Both the position numbers and the translations under genes were made by a program. The notes under the pieces are model-generated. The model was not told where the DNA came from, searched no databases, and worked only from the letters and a program-made list of their open reading frames with translations. This document shows positions 23,917 through 31,997 of a DNA stretch of 47,407 bases, piece after piece. Within the stretch, counting starts at the first letter, position 1. Each line of letters starts with the position of its first letter. This stretch comes from a virus: positions 1 through 47,407 of IMG/VR virus record IMGVR_UViG_3300007280_000520. One strand, 5' to 3'.

Positions 23917-24268
23917 TCCAGAACCCGAACGTTACTATGATTGGATGTTATGGAAAGGAAGACAATTGGACAAAGAGCTACAAAAATCTGTACCAGTTCA
24001 CGAAAAAGAAGTTGTTGATCAGATGATGTACGTAACAGCCGAGGAGTGCGGCGAGTTAGTACAAGCATGTATGAAGATTGCCCGTTGGGGCATTGATAAA
24101 AAGAAGCACACAAGTTTATTAGAAGAGGCAGGCGATGTAAAATGCATGCTAGACTTACTTGTGGAGAACGGAATGTTTACTAAACAGGAACTGAAAGATG
24201 CCGCTAAACATAAACGTAATAAACTAAAGCGGTATACTCCAGTTATAGTAAAGGAACCAAATGGCTAA
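23894..24268 (+). CDS. MazG-like nucleotide pyrophosphohydrolase
   Basis: 124 residues from the ATG at 23894; an ATG at 23888 is also possible. The all-alpha NTP-PPase pattern is visible: 'TAEECGELVQACMKIARWG' (EExxE) and 'LLEEAGDVKCMLDLLVENG' (ExxD), which together coordinate Mg2+. These enzymes hydrolyse (d)NTPs to monophosphates. In marine phages MazG-like proteins are thought to shape nucleotide pools or ppGpp. The reading frame overlaps the end of the AbrB-like gene. Confidence 0.75.
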   Translation: MPDPMIIDPEPERYYDWMLWKGRQLDKELQKSVPVHEKEVVDQMMYVTAEECGELVQACMKIARWGIDKKKHTSLLEEAGDVKCMLDLLVENGMFTKQELKDAAKHKRNKLKRYTPVIVKEPNG

Positions 24269-24407
24269 AACAGAAATCAATAAAGAAGAAAGCGATGCAG
24301 TAAAAGAGTATTTGAAAAAAGGAGGCAAAATTACCAAATGTCCGCCTAATGCAGTTACAGAAGACATTGTTTACAAATATCAAATTGGAAGGAAGAAGAA
24401 GAAATGA
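24261..24407 (+). CDS. small basic hypothetical protein
   Basis: 48 residues. It overlaps the MazG-like gene by 8 bases and the aminopeptidase start by 4 (ATGA). The sequence is basic with 'YLKKGGKITKCPPNAVTED' in the middle and a poly-Lys end. From memory, short proteins with a 'KKGGKITK' core occur in T4-like marine phages without known function. Confidence 0.55.
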   Translation: MAKTEINKEESDAVKEYLKKGGKITKCPPNAVTEDIVYKYQIGRKKKK

Positions 24408-25777
24408 CAAATGCATTAGTAGTTTTTAAAGACTCAGTGCAAGCCAAAAAATTAGGCAAAATTGCAACAAGAGTAAAAGATATTGAAGGCAATGTAGATA
24501 TTACCTACAGTCATGATGAATATGATTTTATTACCATTGTAGACACCAAAGGTAAATTTAAGAAAAAAGATTTACGTGAGCTTGGTGGTGAGATGTATAC
24601 CAAGTATAAAGACAAAGTTACATCTTTAACACTAGACTTTGAAGGTGTAGATAGTAATGCAGTTGCTGAAGGTGTAGCAATGGCAGGTTATACATTTCAG
24701 CGTTACAAAACAAGTCCAAAGGATCCAAAAATTTGGCCAGAAGATGTGACCGTTGTTGGTGCTGAAGATAGAGGCATTGCAGAAAGTATTTGGTTAGCAC
24801 GTGACCTTGTAAGTGAACCAGGCAATGTATTATTTCCAGCAGAGTATGCACGTAGGATTACAACCGCATTAACAGCATTTCCAAATGTAACTGTGAAGGT
24901 ATATCACGAAGCACAATTACGTGACATGGGATTTAATCTTCTACTAAGTGTAGGACAAGGATCAGAAAAAGACAGTTACGTAGTTGTAATGGAATACATG
25001 AACGGCAAACAAGGCGAACGTCCACTTGCATTAGTAGGCAAAGGCGTTACATTTGACACAGGTGGTATCAGTCTAAAGCCAGGACGTGGCATGGGCGATA
25101 TGAAATATGACATGGGTGGTAGTGCCGCAGTTGTTGGTGCTATGCATGCAATTGTATCAAATCAATTAAAACGTAATGTGATTGGTATTGTAGGCTTAGT
25201 AGAGAATATGCCAGATGGTAAAGCAATCAAGCCAGGCGATGTTGTTACATCACTAAGCGGACAAACTGTAGAAAATCTAAATACAGATGCAGAAGGACGA
25301 TTAGTACTAGCAGACATACTACATCATGTACAAGAGGAATATGATCCAGACACTGTGATTGATCTTGCTACACTAACTGGTGCTATTCTTGTATCACTTG
25401 GCAAAGAGATGGCAGGGTTGTTTACTAACTCTAGTGATCTTGAGGAACTTATTCTAGCTGCAGGCAAAGATGCAGGCGAAGGATTTTATCGCATGCCAAT
25501 GGGTGAGAACTGGAATAAAATGATTGATAGTGATATTGCAGATATGCAGAACATTGGCGGGCCGCATGGTGGCTCTACAACAGCCGCAGAGTTTTTGTAT
25601 AGATTTGTAGATAAAAAACGTGCATTTGCACATTTGGATATTGCTGGTATGGCATGGGCAGATAAGCCAAACAAAGTAACACCCAAGGGTGCTATGGGAT
25701 TTGGTGTTCGTACACTATACAACATTGCATGTAAATCTCCTCAGCCTCTGTCAATTGATAAGGATATGAAATATTGA
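24404..25777 (+). CDS. pepA: M17 leucyl aminopeptidase (PepA-like)
   Basis: 457 residues. It would remove N-terminal residues from peptides with two metal ions. The C-terminal catalytic domain has the family blocks 'GKGVTFDTGGISLKPG' (metal-binding Lys and Asp), 'MKYDMGGSAAVVGAM', 'LVENMPDGKAIKPGD', 'NTDAEGRLVLAD' (the M17 signature) and a C-terminal 'AHLDIAGMAW'. The N-terminal ~150 residues are the usual accessory domain. E. coli PepA also binds DNA in Xer recombination, so a DNA role cannot be excluded. It overlaps the UDP-sugar dehydrogenase gene. Confidence 0.92.
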   Translation: MTNALVVFKDSVQAKKLGKIATRVKDIEGNVDITYSHDEYDFITIVDTKGKFKKKDLRELGGEMYTKYKDKVTSLTLDFEGVDSNAVAEGVAMAGYTFQRYKTSPKDPKIWPEDVTVVGAEDRGIAESIWLARDLVSEPGNVLFPAEYARRITTALTAFPNVTVKVYHEAQLRDMGFNLLLSVGQGSEKDSYVVVMEYMNGKQGERPLALVGKGVTFDTGGISLKPGRGMGDMKYDMGGSAAVVGAMHAIVSNQLKRNVIGIVGLVENMPDGKAIKPGDVVTSLSGQTVENLNTDAEGRLVLADILHHVQEEYDPDTVIDLATLTGAILVSLGKEMAGLFTNSSDLEELILAAGKDAGEGFYRMPMGENWNKMIDSDIADMQNIGGPHGGSTTAAEFLYRFVDKKRAFAHLDIAGMAWADKPNKVTPKGAMGFGVRTLYNIACKSPQPLSIDKDMKY

Positions 25778-26520
25778 AAATAGCAGTTTTTGGATGTGGA
25801 TTTGTAGGCGGAACAGTTGCTAATTTTTTAGAGAATCGCAATGTTGAAGTCATTAGAGTAGATCCAAAATTATACCCAAACATAGATCCAGTTGAGTCTG
25901 TTATGTACAGTGATGGTATCATTATTTGTGTACCGACACCGTCTTCGGATGATGGTACATGTGACGATAGTATAGTTAGAGAAGTATTAGAGCTAACTGA
26001 CTATCGCACTCGTATACTTTTGAAGAGTACAGTTACATATGATAACGTAAAGACTTATCCAACGCAGTTGGTTTATAATCCAGAGTTCTTACGTGAGAAA
26101 CATGCCAAAGATGACTTTTATAATCAGCAGTTTGCGGTGTATGGATACAATGAACATGCCGCTGACGATGCAGTTTGGTGGAATGAACTATTTGGATTTG
26201 AACCAGTGTACACTGATCTAGTTACAGCTAGTTTAATCAAATATGTACACAATAGTTGGCTAGCAACAAAGGTAGCTTGGTTCCATGAGTTGTATAAAAA
26301 TATGCCTCCAGGTGCAAACTATCATGATTTAACAAAGACGCTGTCAATGTTTCCTAATATCGGACCTTCGCATATGTCAGCACCAAACGATCAAGGCACA
26401 TTAGGTTACACTGGACATTGTTTTCCAAAGGACGTTTCTGCCTTGACAAAAGCACTAGATCATAGTATATTAGAGTATGTACATAAAATAAATCAGAGTT
26501 TGAATAAGCATAAAATTTAA
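25774..26520 (+). CDS. short UDP-sugar 6-dehydrogenase-like protein
   Basis: 248 residues with a TTG start that overlaps the aminopeptidase stop. A Rossmann NAD-binding start is present (KIAVFGCGFVGGTVA). 'IIICVPTPSSDDG' and 'VYNPEFLREKHA' match the UDP-glucose/GDP-mannose dehydrogenase family, as does the catalytic Cys216 block 'GYTGHCFPKDVSAL'. Family members usually have 390-450 residues; this one ends after the central domain and lacks the C-terminal UDP-binding domain. It may oxidise a smaller or differently activated sugar. It would link to the cytidylyltransferase and glycosyltransferase genes. Confidence 0.8.
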   Translation: MKIAVFGCGFVGGTVANFLENRNVEVIRVDPKLYPNIDPVESVMYSDGIIICVPTPSSDDGTCDDSIVREVLELTDYRTRILLKSTVTYDNVKTYPTQLVYNPEFLREKHAKDDFYNQQFAVYGYNEHAADDAVWWNELFGFEPVYTDLVTASLIKYVHNSWLATKVAWFHELYKNMPPGANYHDLTKTLSMFPNIGPSHMSAPNDQGTLGYTGHCFPKDVSALTKALDHSILEYVHKINQSLNKHKI

Positions 26521-26539
26521 ACCTGTAACAGGAGTTAAT

Positions 26540-27433
26540 ATGAAACTTAGATATTCAGAAGCGTTTTACAGCGTACAAGGTGAAGGTAAATTTGTAGGAG
26601 TGCCTAGTGTATTTTTGCGCACCTTTGGTTGTAACTTCCGTTGTATGAACTTTGGTGTTGATACTAAAAAAGATCGTTGGGAGCAACACAAAGAAGGCAA
26701 TCGATATAATGCAGAAGTAAAAGCATTATTGGATGCTGGTGTACATGAAACCACAGACAAGTTTGAGGACTTGCCTATTATACACACAGGGTGTGATACA
26801 TATGCTAGTATCTATCCTGAGTTTAAAGACTTCAATCGACTCGCAGAAGTTGATGAAGTTGTCGAGCATTTACTAAGTCTTACACCCAATGGTAAATGGG
26901 TACAAGACAATGGTCAAGATGTACATTTGATCATTACTGGCGGCGAGCCGTTGTTAGCGTGGCAACGGTTATACGTTGATTTATTTGAACACCCACGCAT
27001 GCAGGATTTAAAAAATGTCACATTTGAAACAAACACTACACAACATCTACACGATGATTTCTACAATTATCTCAACGACAGCGATAGGATTGAAGTCACT
27101 TGGAGTTGTTCCCCAAAACTTAGCGTTAGCGGAGAATCTTGGAGCGATGCTATTAAGCCTGATGTTGCTCGTGAGTACCAGTGTGTTACTGATAGTGAAC
27201 TTTATCTTAAGTTTGTTGTCGCTACTCGTGATGACTTTGCAGAAGTTGAGCGAGCTGTTCAAGAATACCGTGATGCAGGCGTCGAGTGTCCAGTATATCT
27301 TATGCCGCTTGGCGGACGTTCCGAAGAGTATAGTCTCAACGTTAAAGACGTTGCAGAGTTCTGTATGGAAAAAGGATGGAGATTCACTCCCAGACTCCAC
27401 ATCAGCTTATTCGGAAATGCCTGGGGAACTTAG
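26540..27433 (+). CDS. queE: QueE-like radical SAM enzyme with a displaced third cysteine
   Basis: 297 residues. QueE forms 7-carboxy-7-deazaguanine from carboxytetrahydropterin using SAM and a 4Fe-4S cluster. Family features: 'YSVQGEGKFVGVPSVFLR' at the N-terminus, 'GCNFRC' (Cys31, Cys35), 'LIITGGEPLL', and late 'CSPKLSVSG' and 'PVYLMPLGG'. The third cluster Cys is not two residues later. Instead 'TGCDTYAS' (Cys85) appears after a 49-residue insertion and fits the usual 'WCDT' position. A good ribosome-binding site (AGGAG) precedes the ATG. It is the first gene of the queE-sufE-metK cluster. Confidence 0.85.
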   Translation: MKLRYSEAFYSVQGEGKFVGVPSVFLRTFGCNFRCMNFGVDTKKDRWEQHKEGNRYNAEVKALLDAGVHETTDKFEDLPIIHTGCDTYASIYPEFKDFNRLAEVDEVVEHLLSLTPNGKWVQDNGQDVHLIITGGEPLLAWQRLYVDLFEHPRMQDLKNVTFETNTTQHLHDDFYNYLNDSDRIEVTWSCSPKLSVSGESWSDAIKPDVAREYQCVTDSELYLKFVVATRDDFAEVERAVQEYRDAGVECPVYLMPLGGRSEEYSLNVKDVAEFCMEKGWRFTPRLHISLFGNAWGT

Positions 27434-27512
27434 CAAATATAAAAATGCACAACATGAGCGGGCGATGAAAGCGCCTATTGATCAAGATGCACTTAGAAAG
27501 GCAGGTTTATAA
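27417..27512 (+). CDS. possible 31-residue protein
   Basis: ATG at 27417 inside the end of queE, stop TAA overlapping the ATG at 27512 (TAATG). The predicted peptide is polar and helical with a basic centre (HERAMKAPIDQDALRKAGL). The tight overlap and the 79 bases without another gene favour it, but its size leaves real doubt. Confidence 0.45.
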   Translation: MPGELSKYKNAQHERAMKAPIDQDALRKAGL

Positions 27513-27697
27513 TGAAAGATCCTAAAGTTGCAGAGCTTGTTAAAGAGCTAAAATCAAATATTAAGAAGCTAAATAGTATTAACACAAAACTATACAAACA
27601 AGGTGTTACCTATCGTTTAGAAGATGGCTATGACGAAGAAACTAGTTCTAAGGTAGTTTCAATCAATTATCTCAAACAGGAAGTTACTTATGAATAA
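27512..27697 (+). CDS. small hypothetical protein
   Basis: 61 residues. The N-terminal half is a Lys-rich helix (LVKELKSNIKKLNSINTKLY) and the C-terminal half is beta-like. It overlaps sufE by 8 bases. No family was recognised. Confidence 0.6.
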   Translation: MKDPKVAELVKELKSNIKKLNSINTKLYKQGVTYRLEDGYDEETSSKVVSINYLKQEVTYE

Positions 27698-28085
27698 GAT
27701 CGAGTACTACTCTGATGAATTCAGTTGGCTCGATGATGATGACCGACTCACTTATTTAATAGACTTAGCAAAAAAGGCAACAACATTGCCACAAGAGCTA
27801 CGTACTGAAGAGCGTCTTGTTCCAGGATGTATGAGTAAGATTTGGATTGATGTTGGACTTCAAGAAAGTACTGTTCAAGTCTACTATGATAGTGATGCTA
27901 TGATTACAAAAGGTATAACCAGTGTTATATGTGATTGCTTTTCTGACATGGACGTCAATGAAGCAAAACAATTAAAAAAAGAAGACTTTGAAAGTCTCGG
28001 AATCAAGGAACTACTAACTTCTCAACGAAGGAACGGTTTAGCAAATTTGATTTCAATTATTATTGAAAAGGTAAATAATTTATGA
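27690..28085 (+). CDS. sufE: SufE-like sulfur acceptor
   Basis: 131 residues, near the usual ~140. SufE takes persulfide sulfur from the cysteine desulfurase SufS and passes it on to the Fe-S scaffold. The catalytic block 'RLVPGCMSKIWID' places the acceptor Cys at position 47, close to the family norm. 'DSDAMITKGITSVI' and 'LGIKELLTSQRRNGLANL' also match the family. No SufS or SufB is in the window, so it would work with host partners. It overlaps metK by 4 bases and lies downstream of queE. Confidence 0.9.
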   Translation: MNKIEYYSDEFSWLDDDDRLTYLIDLAKKATTLPQELRTEERLVPGCMSKIWIDVGLQESTVQVYYDSDAMITKGITSVICDCFSDMDVNEAKQLKKEDFESLGIKELLTSQRRNGLANLISIIIEKVNNL

Positions 28086-29161
28086 ATAACTATATTTTTA
28101 CAAGCGAAAGTGTTAGTGCTGGGCATCCAGATAAAGTAGCAGATCAAATCAGTGATGCACTGGTTGATGCTGGTTTAGCTAACGGAGACGAGACTACTCG
28201 TGTAGCAGTTGAAACACTTGTAACCACTAACCATGTAACGGTAGCGGGTGAAGTAAAAAACTTTAACGTAGATAACGTAGAAGAAATTATACGAAACAAG
28301 GTTAAAGAAATTGGATATGAGCAAGAAGGTTTTCATTGGGAAAATCTAAAAATTTATAATGAAATACATGCACAGAGTGGAGACATTGGTTTAGGTACTG
28401 ATAATTTTGGTGCAGGTGACCAGGGTATTATGTTTGGTTATGCATGTAATGACACACCTAGTATGATGCCAGCACCTATCCATTATAGTCATGAGATTCT
28501 AAAGAGCTTAGAGCAACGTAGATTAGAAAATTTGGACATTTTAGGACCAGATGCAAAAAGCCAAGTCAGTGTTAAATACGAAGACGGCAAACCAAAGTAT
28601 GCAACAAACGTGGTTTGTAGTACACAACACGCTGAAGGCAAGGGAAACGATGCCAAAGAGCTCGCAAGGTTAGTGATGCGTGATCAATTAGGAGAGCTAT
28701 ATGATGCAGAGCGCACTAAATTTTTTATTAATCCTACTGGCAATTTTGTTATTGGTGGGCCTGACGGTGATAGTGGTGTCACTGGACGTAAGATTATCGT
28801 TGATACTTATGGGGGCTATGCTCCCCATGGTGGCGGCGCTTTTTCTGGCAAAGATCCAACAAAGGTTGACAGATCAGCGGCATACATGGCGAGATGGCTC
28901 GCCAAGCAAGCAGTGGCCAAAGGGTATTGCGAGTGGGCGACAATCCAACTATCGTACGCCATTGGAGTAAAAGCACCTATGGCAGTATATATTGACTGTA
29001 ACGACGGTGGCAACAAAACAGCCATTCAAAACTGGATCAGTACTGTTGATTTAACCCCATTGGGTATCATCAGAAAGTTTGATCTATTTAACTTCCATGA
29101 GTATAGTGCAAATTGTACCTATGGACATTTTGGGAATAAAAACGTTCCTTGGGAGAAGTAA
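28082..29161 (+). CDS. metK: S-adenosylmethionine synthetase
   Basis: 359 residues; bacterial MetK is about 384-400. It makes SAM from methionine and ATP. Family blocks: 'FTSESVSAGHPDKVADQISD' at the N-terminus, 'GAGDQGIMFGYA' (ATP loop) at about 112, 'NPTGNFVIGGPDGDSGVTGR' at about 218, and 'GGGAFSGKDPTKVDRSAAYM' at about 250. The C-terminus is shortened but keeps 'FGNKNVPWEK'. Its start is coupled to sufE, so SAM and Fe-S sulfur supply are co-expressed. Confidence 0.96.
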   Translation: MNNYIFTSESVSAGHPDKVADQISDALVDAGLANGDETTRVAVETLVTTNHVTVAGEVKNFNVDNVEEIIRNKVKEIGYEQEGFHWENLKIYNEIHAQSGDIGLGTDNFGAGDQGIMFGYACNDTPSMMPAPIHYSHEILKSLEQRRLENLDILGPDAKSQVSVKYEDGKPKYATNVVCSTQHAEGKGNDAKELARLVMRDQLGELYDAERTKFFINPTGNFVIGGPDGDSGVTGRKIIVDTYGGYAPHGGGAFSGKDPTKVDRSAAYMARWLAKQAVAKGYCEWATIQLSYAIGVKAPMAVYIDCNDGGNKTAIQNWISTVDLTPLGIIRKFDLFNFHEYSANCTYGHFGNKNVPWEK

Positions 29162-29162
29162 T

Positions 29163-29438
29163 ATGTTTGATAAACTAAAGTCTATTTTTTCTTTAGGTAA
29201 GAAGGCTGATGTGATTGCTGAAAAAGATCAAGCAACCGCAAAAGGCGAACCTTTTGTTAAAGTTTTAAGTACACAATTTGATCCAGAAAATCCAGCTGAT
29301 GGATATTTTGAACTTGAGTGGAACAATATCTTTGTAAGGAAATTACTTGATGCAGGCTACAGTGGTAGCACTGAAGAAGAAATCGTAGACGCATGGTTTA
29401 CTGCTCTATGTAGACAGATCGCCGAAGAAGTAAAGTAA
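29163..29438 (+). CDS. small hypothetical protein
   Basis: 91 residues from the ATG at 29163, one base after the metK stop. It has a basic amphipathic start (MFDKLKSIFSLGKKAD) and an acidic C-terminal half with 'WFTALCRQIAEEVK'. No family was recognised. It belongs to the same transcription unit as metK. Confidence 0.6.
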   Translation: MFDKLKSIFSLGKKADVIAEKDQATAKGEPFVKVLSTQFDPENPADGYFELEWNNIFVRKLLDAGYSGSTEEEIVDAWFTALCRQIAEEVK

Positions 29439-29440
29439 AC

Positions 29441-30151
29441 ATGGAGTATAAAAACTGGCCAGTACCTGATAATTTGGTAATGTTTCGAGGAGGGTGCGGT
29501 GGTAATTTTATTACTAGCTCACTCTATAATCATTTGTTTCCAAAAGACGACTACCATTATGAATTTTTATACGATACTGTACAAAATGAATATCAGTTTT
29601 GGTCTCATCACTTCCATTGGAAAACCCCAGAAATCAGACCAATACTAGATCAAACTCACTTAAATGTTTGGTTTAAGCCGACAAAAGATACAGAATATGG
29701 TTCTGAAATATATACAAAAGCAAGATATCGGGATCGATTACAAGCATATAAAAACACTAATATAATTATGATCCAGCCAGGATTACATAACATTGCCTAT
29801 ACTGAACACTTGGGAAAAATGAAAATACTGGAAAGATCTGGAGTATTAACAACCTCAAAAGAGGATGGTGAGCATGGAATTAATCCTCACGTATACTCTT
29901 ATATTGAAAGTACAATACGTCATTATAAGTTTGCAAGCTGGATAATGAGAAAAAGTGGTATAAATGTTCTAGATGTTGATTATGGTCAACTCATGAAGTT
30001 TGATACTAAAAATCAAGTGATCCGTATATGTAAGTTTTTAAAAAAACCATATGCACCAGGAATTGCATTGGACTGTATTAATTACAGCAAACATAACCAA
30101 AAATTAATGGATCAATATGGTTATGGACTTCAACTAAAACGGTTGACATAA
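29441..30151 (+). CDS. P-loop sulfotransferase-like protein
   Basis: 236 residues. 'FRGGCGGNFITSSLYN' (about 15-30) looks like the PAPS-binding loop of the sulfotransferase superfamily, though it lacks a Lys. A late 'GINVLDVDYGQLM' and 'VIRICKFLKKPY' fit the family's final helices. It is poorly conserved, so the call is tentative. It follows the small gene after metK by two bases. The next promoter lies in its last codons. Confidence 0.45.
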   Translation: MEYKNWPVPDNLVMFRGGCGGNFITSSLYNHLFPKDDYHYEFLYDTVQNEYQFWSHHFHWKTPEIRPILDQTHLNVWFKPTKDTEYGSEIYTKARYRDRLQAYKNTNIIMIQPGLHNIAYTEHLGKMKILERSGVLTTSKEDGEHGINPHVYSYIESTIRHYKFASWIMRKSGINVLDVDYGQLMKFDTKNQVIRICKFLKKPYAPGIALDCINYSKHNQKLMDQYGYGLQLKRLT

Positions 30152-30171
30152 CGTCACCATTATGTTACATT
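30143..30171 (+). promoter_or_regulatory. sigma70-type promoter for the exonuclease gene
   Basis: TTGACA at 30143-30148, a 17-bp spacer and TACATT at 30166-30171. It overlaps the stop of the upstream gene and precedes the ATG at 30205. Confidence 0.65.
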
Positions 30172-30204
30172 AAGTATGATAAAGTAACAGTGAGATAACA
30201 TTAC

Positions 30205-31191
30205 ATGACTTATATTCTAGTAGACGCCGCTAACATGTTTATGCGAGCCCGCCATGTCGTGCGTGGTGCCGATATGTACACTAAAATTGGTATGAGCTAT
30301 CATATCATGTTTAACAGTATCAGCAAAGCGTGGCGTGATCAAAGTGGCACACATGTTGTTATGTGTTTTGAAGGTCGCAGTTGGCGCAAAGATTATTATG
30401 AACCTTACAAGCGCAACCGTGCCGCAATAGCATCTGCTAAAACAGAACAACAGCAACAAGAGGACCAGGAGTTCTGGGATGCCTTTGATGCGTTCCGTAC
30501 ATTTATGACAGATAAAACTAATTGCACTATTTTACAGAGCAAGCATTGTGAAGCTGATGATTATATTGCTCGTTGGATACAGAATCATCCTAACGACAAG
30601 CATTGTATTGTAAGTAGTGACAGTGACTTTTATCAATTGCTTTCCTCTAACGTTACACAGTACAATGGTATCTCACAAGAGCTTATTACAGTAGAAGGTG
30701 TGTTTAATGATAAAGGTAATCCTGTACTAGACAAGAAAACTAAAGAGCCTAAACAAATAGGTGATCCTGAATGGCTGTTGTTTGAGAAATGTATCCGTGG
30801 TGATACAGCAGACAATGTGTTTAGTGCATTTCCTGGCGCTCGTAAAAAAGGCACTAAGAATAAAGTAGGTATGTTAGAAGCGTTTGCTGATAAAGATAGT
30901 AAAGGCTATAACTGGAATAACTTTATGCTACAGCGTTGGGTAGATCATGAGAATGTAGAGCATCGTGTGCTTGAAGACTATCAGCGTAATCGTGAGATTA
31001 TTGATCTAACTATGCAACCTGATGAGATTAAAGCAGAGCTTGATGAGACTATTGTTAATCAAGTGCAAAAGGAACGTAAGAGCCAAGTGGGCATTCACTT
31101 TATGCGTTTTTGTGGATTACACAGTTTAGATCGTGTAAGTCAGAATGCAACAGATCATACTGATTATCTAAACGCCGCTTATATCAAATAA
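30205..31191 (+). CDS. 5'-3' exonuclease/RNase H (FEN-1 family)
   Basis: 328 residues. The metal-binding PIN-like core is visible: an N-terminal Asp (ILVDAANMFMRAR), 'CEADDYIARW' at about 115 and 'IVSSDSDFYQLL' at about 135. 'GDTADNVFSAFPGARKKG' at about 200 is the helix-hairpin-helix region of FEN proteins. T4 RNase H and similar phage enzymes remove RNA primers from lagging-strand fragments. Its own promoter and the clamp gene elsewhere fit a replication role. Confidence 0.88.
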   Translation: MTYILVDAANMFMRARHVVRGADMYTKIGMSYHIMFNSISKAWRDQSGTHVVMCFEGRSWRKDYYEPYKRNRAAIASAKTEQQQQEDQEFWDAFDAFRTFMTDKTNCTILQSKHCEADDYIARWIQNHPNDKHCIVSSDSDFYQLLSSNVTQYNGISQELITVEGVFNDKGNPVLDKKTKEPKQIGDPEWLLFEKCIRGDTADNVFSAFPGARKKGTKNKVGMLEAFADKDSKGYNWNNFMLQRWVDHENVEHRVLEDYQRNREIIDLTMQPDEIKAELDETIVNQVQKERKSQVGIHFMRFCGLHSLDRVSQNATDHTDYLNAAYIK

Positions 31192-31635
31192 ATGTACACC
31201 GCACAGGAAGTCATAGCAGGTCGCTTTTGGATCGTAAAGAACCAACAAGGTAAAGTTGGTACTTTACGTATGATTGAAGATGACATGTATGAGTTCTTTG
31301 ATCAACGTAGTGATGAAAAGACTACAGTTAACAGCCTAGAAGAGATGTTTAGGTTAGAAACAGTAGCCCGAGAAGGAAGCATCACAGGCACTAGCATGGT
31401 AAATGGATATCCATGTGGCTTTGAATCTCCTATACCAGTAGAACATGAACTTCCTCTGTTTAAAAAATCTCCCACAAGTAAAACATTAATAGCGGCTGGA
31501 TATTATATTATTGAGTTTAAAAAATGGTTGCCAAGTTTTTGCCCCAAGTATCAAACTCTTGAAAAATATCCTTTCCGTGGACCATATCCAACCGAATGGG
31601 AGATGAATTTAGAGCTAAAAAAAGCTAAACGATAA
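31192..31635 (+). CDS. conserved phage hypothetical protein
   Basis: 147 residues with the ATG directly after the exonuclease stop. The opening 'VIAGRFWIVKNQQGKVGTL' and the ending 'YPFRGPYPTEWEM' have, from memory, counterparts in a T4-like cyanophage protein of unknown function. It is compact and beta-rich in the first half. No catalytic motif is seen. Confidence 0.65.
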   Translation: MYTAQEVIAGRFWIVKNQQGKVGTLRMIEDDMYEFFDQRSDEKTTVNSLEEMFRLETVAREGSITGTSMVNGYPCGFESPIPVEHELPLFKKSPTSKTLIAAGYYIIEFKKWLPSFCPKYQTLEKYPFRGPYPTEWEMNLELKKAKR

Positions 31636-31666
31636 CCGTCAAACCCATAATTATCTGCTTGTTTAA

Positions 31667-31674
31667 CTAAATAG
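31667..31674 (+). promoter_or_regulatory. possible T4-type late promoter motif
   Basis: CTAAATAG lies in the 59-base gap before the gene at 31695. It partly matches the NATAAATA late motif. No sigma70 pair with good spacing is present here. Weak evidence. Confidence 0.3.
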
Positions 31675-31694
31675 TTGTATAAAGGAGATAGTTT

Positions 31695-31997
31695 ATGGCT
31701 AGACCTAAACCTAATATCATTATTGAGTCTGTTGATAAGAAATACAATAGTGATCAAATTCTAGAAGCAGACGCAATTTATGCCGTATTTTATCAAAATA
31801 AACCAATTAACATCAGGACTCTAAATAAGCTAGTAAACTATCCAGGTCCTAAATATAAAAAGGTAAGTTTTAGTAATAGTGGACACGCTTTTAATTTAAG
31901 AGACAGACTGAATAAAAAATTTAACACTGATGAATTCAGTGTTGTGAAGTTAACACATGGAGAAACAATCACTAGAGATCAACCAAATACAGGCTAA
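31695..31997 (+). CDS. conserved T4-like phage protein of unknown function
   Basis: 100 residues after AAAGGAGATA. 'DAIYAVFYQNKPINIRTLNK' and 'YPGPKYKKVSFSNSGHAFNL' form a pattern that I recall from T4-like cyanophage genomes. It is probably a small folded protein; no activity is indicated. It overlaps the next gene by 41 bases, an unusually long overlap for this window. Confidence 0.7.
   Translation: MARPKPNIIIESVDKKYNSDQILEADAIYAVFYQNKPINIRTLNKLVNYPGPKYKKVSFSNSGHAFNLRDRLNKKFNTDEFSVVKLTHGETITRDQPNTG

Noticed and set aside
26522-26532. CCTGTAACAGG palindrome before queE
   Set aside because: Only 11 bases and overlapping the ribosome-binding site; such short palindromes are common by chance, and no second copy was seen.
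27015-27512. Long 165-residue frame overlapping queE
   Set aside because: It runs antagonistically inside queE with a low-complexity, hydrophobic N-terminus. Only the short tail from 27417 is plausible as a gene.
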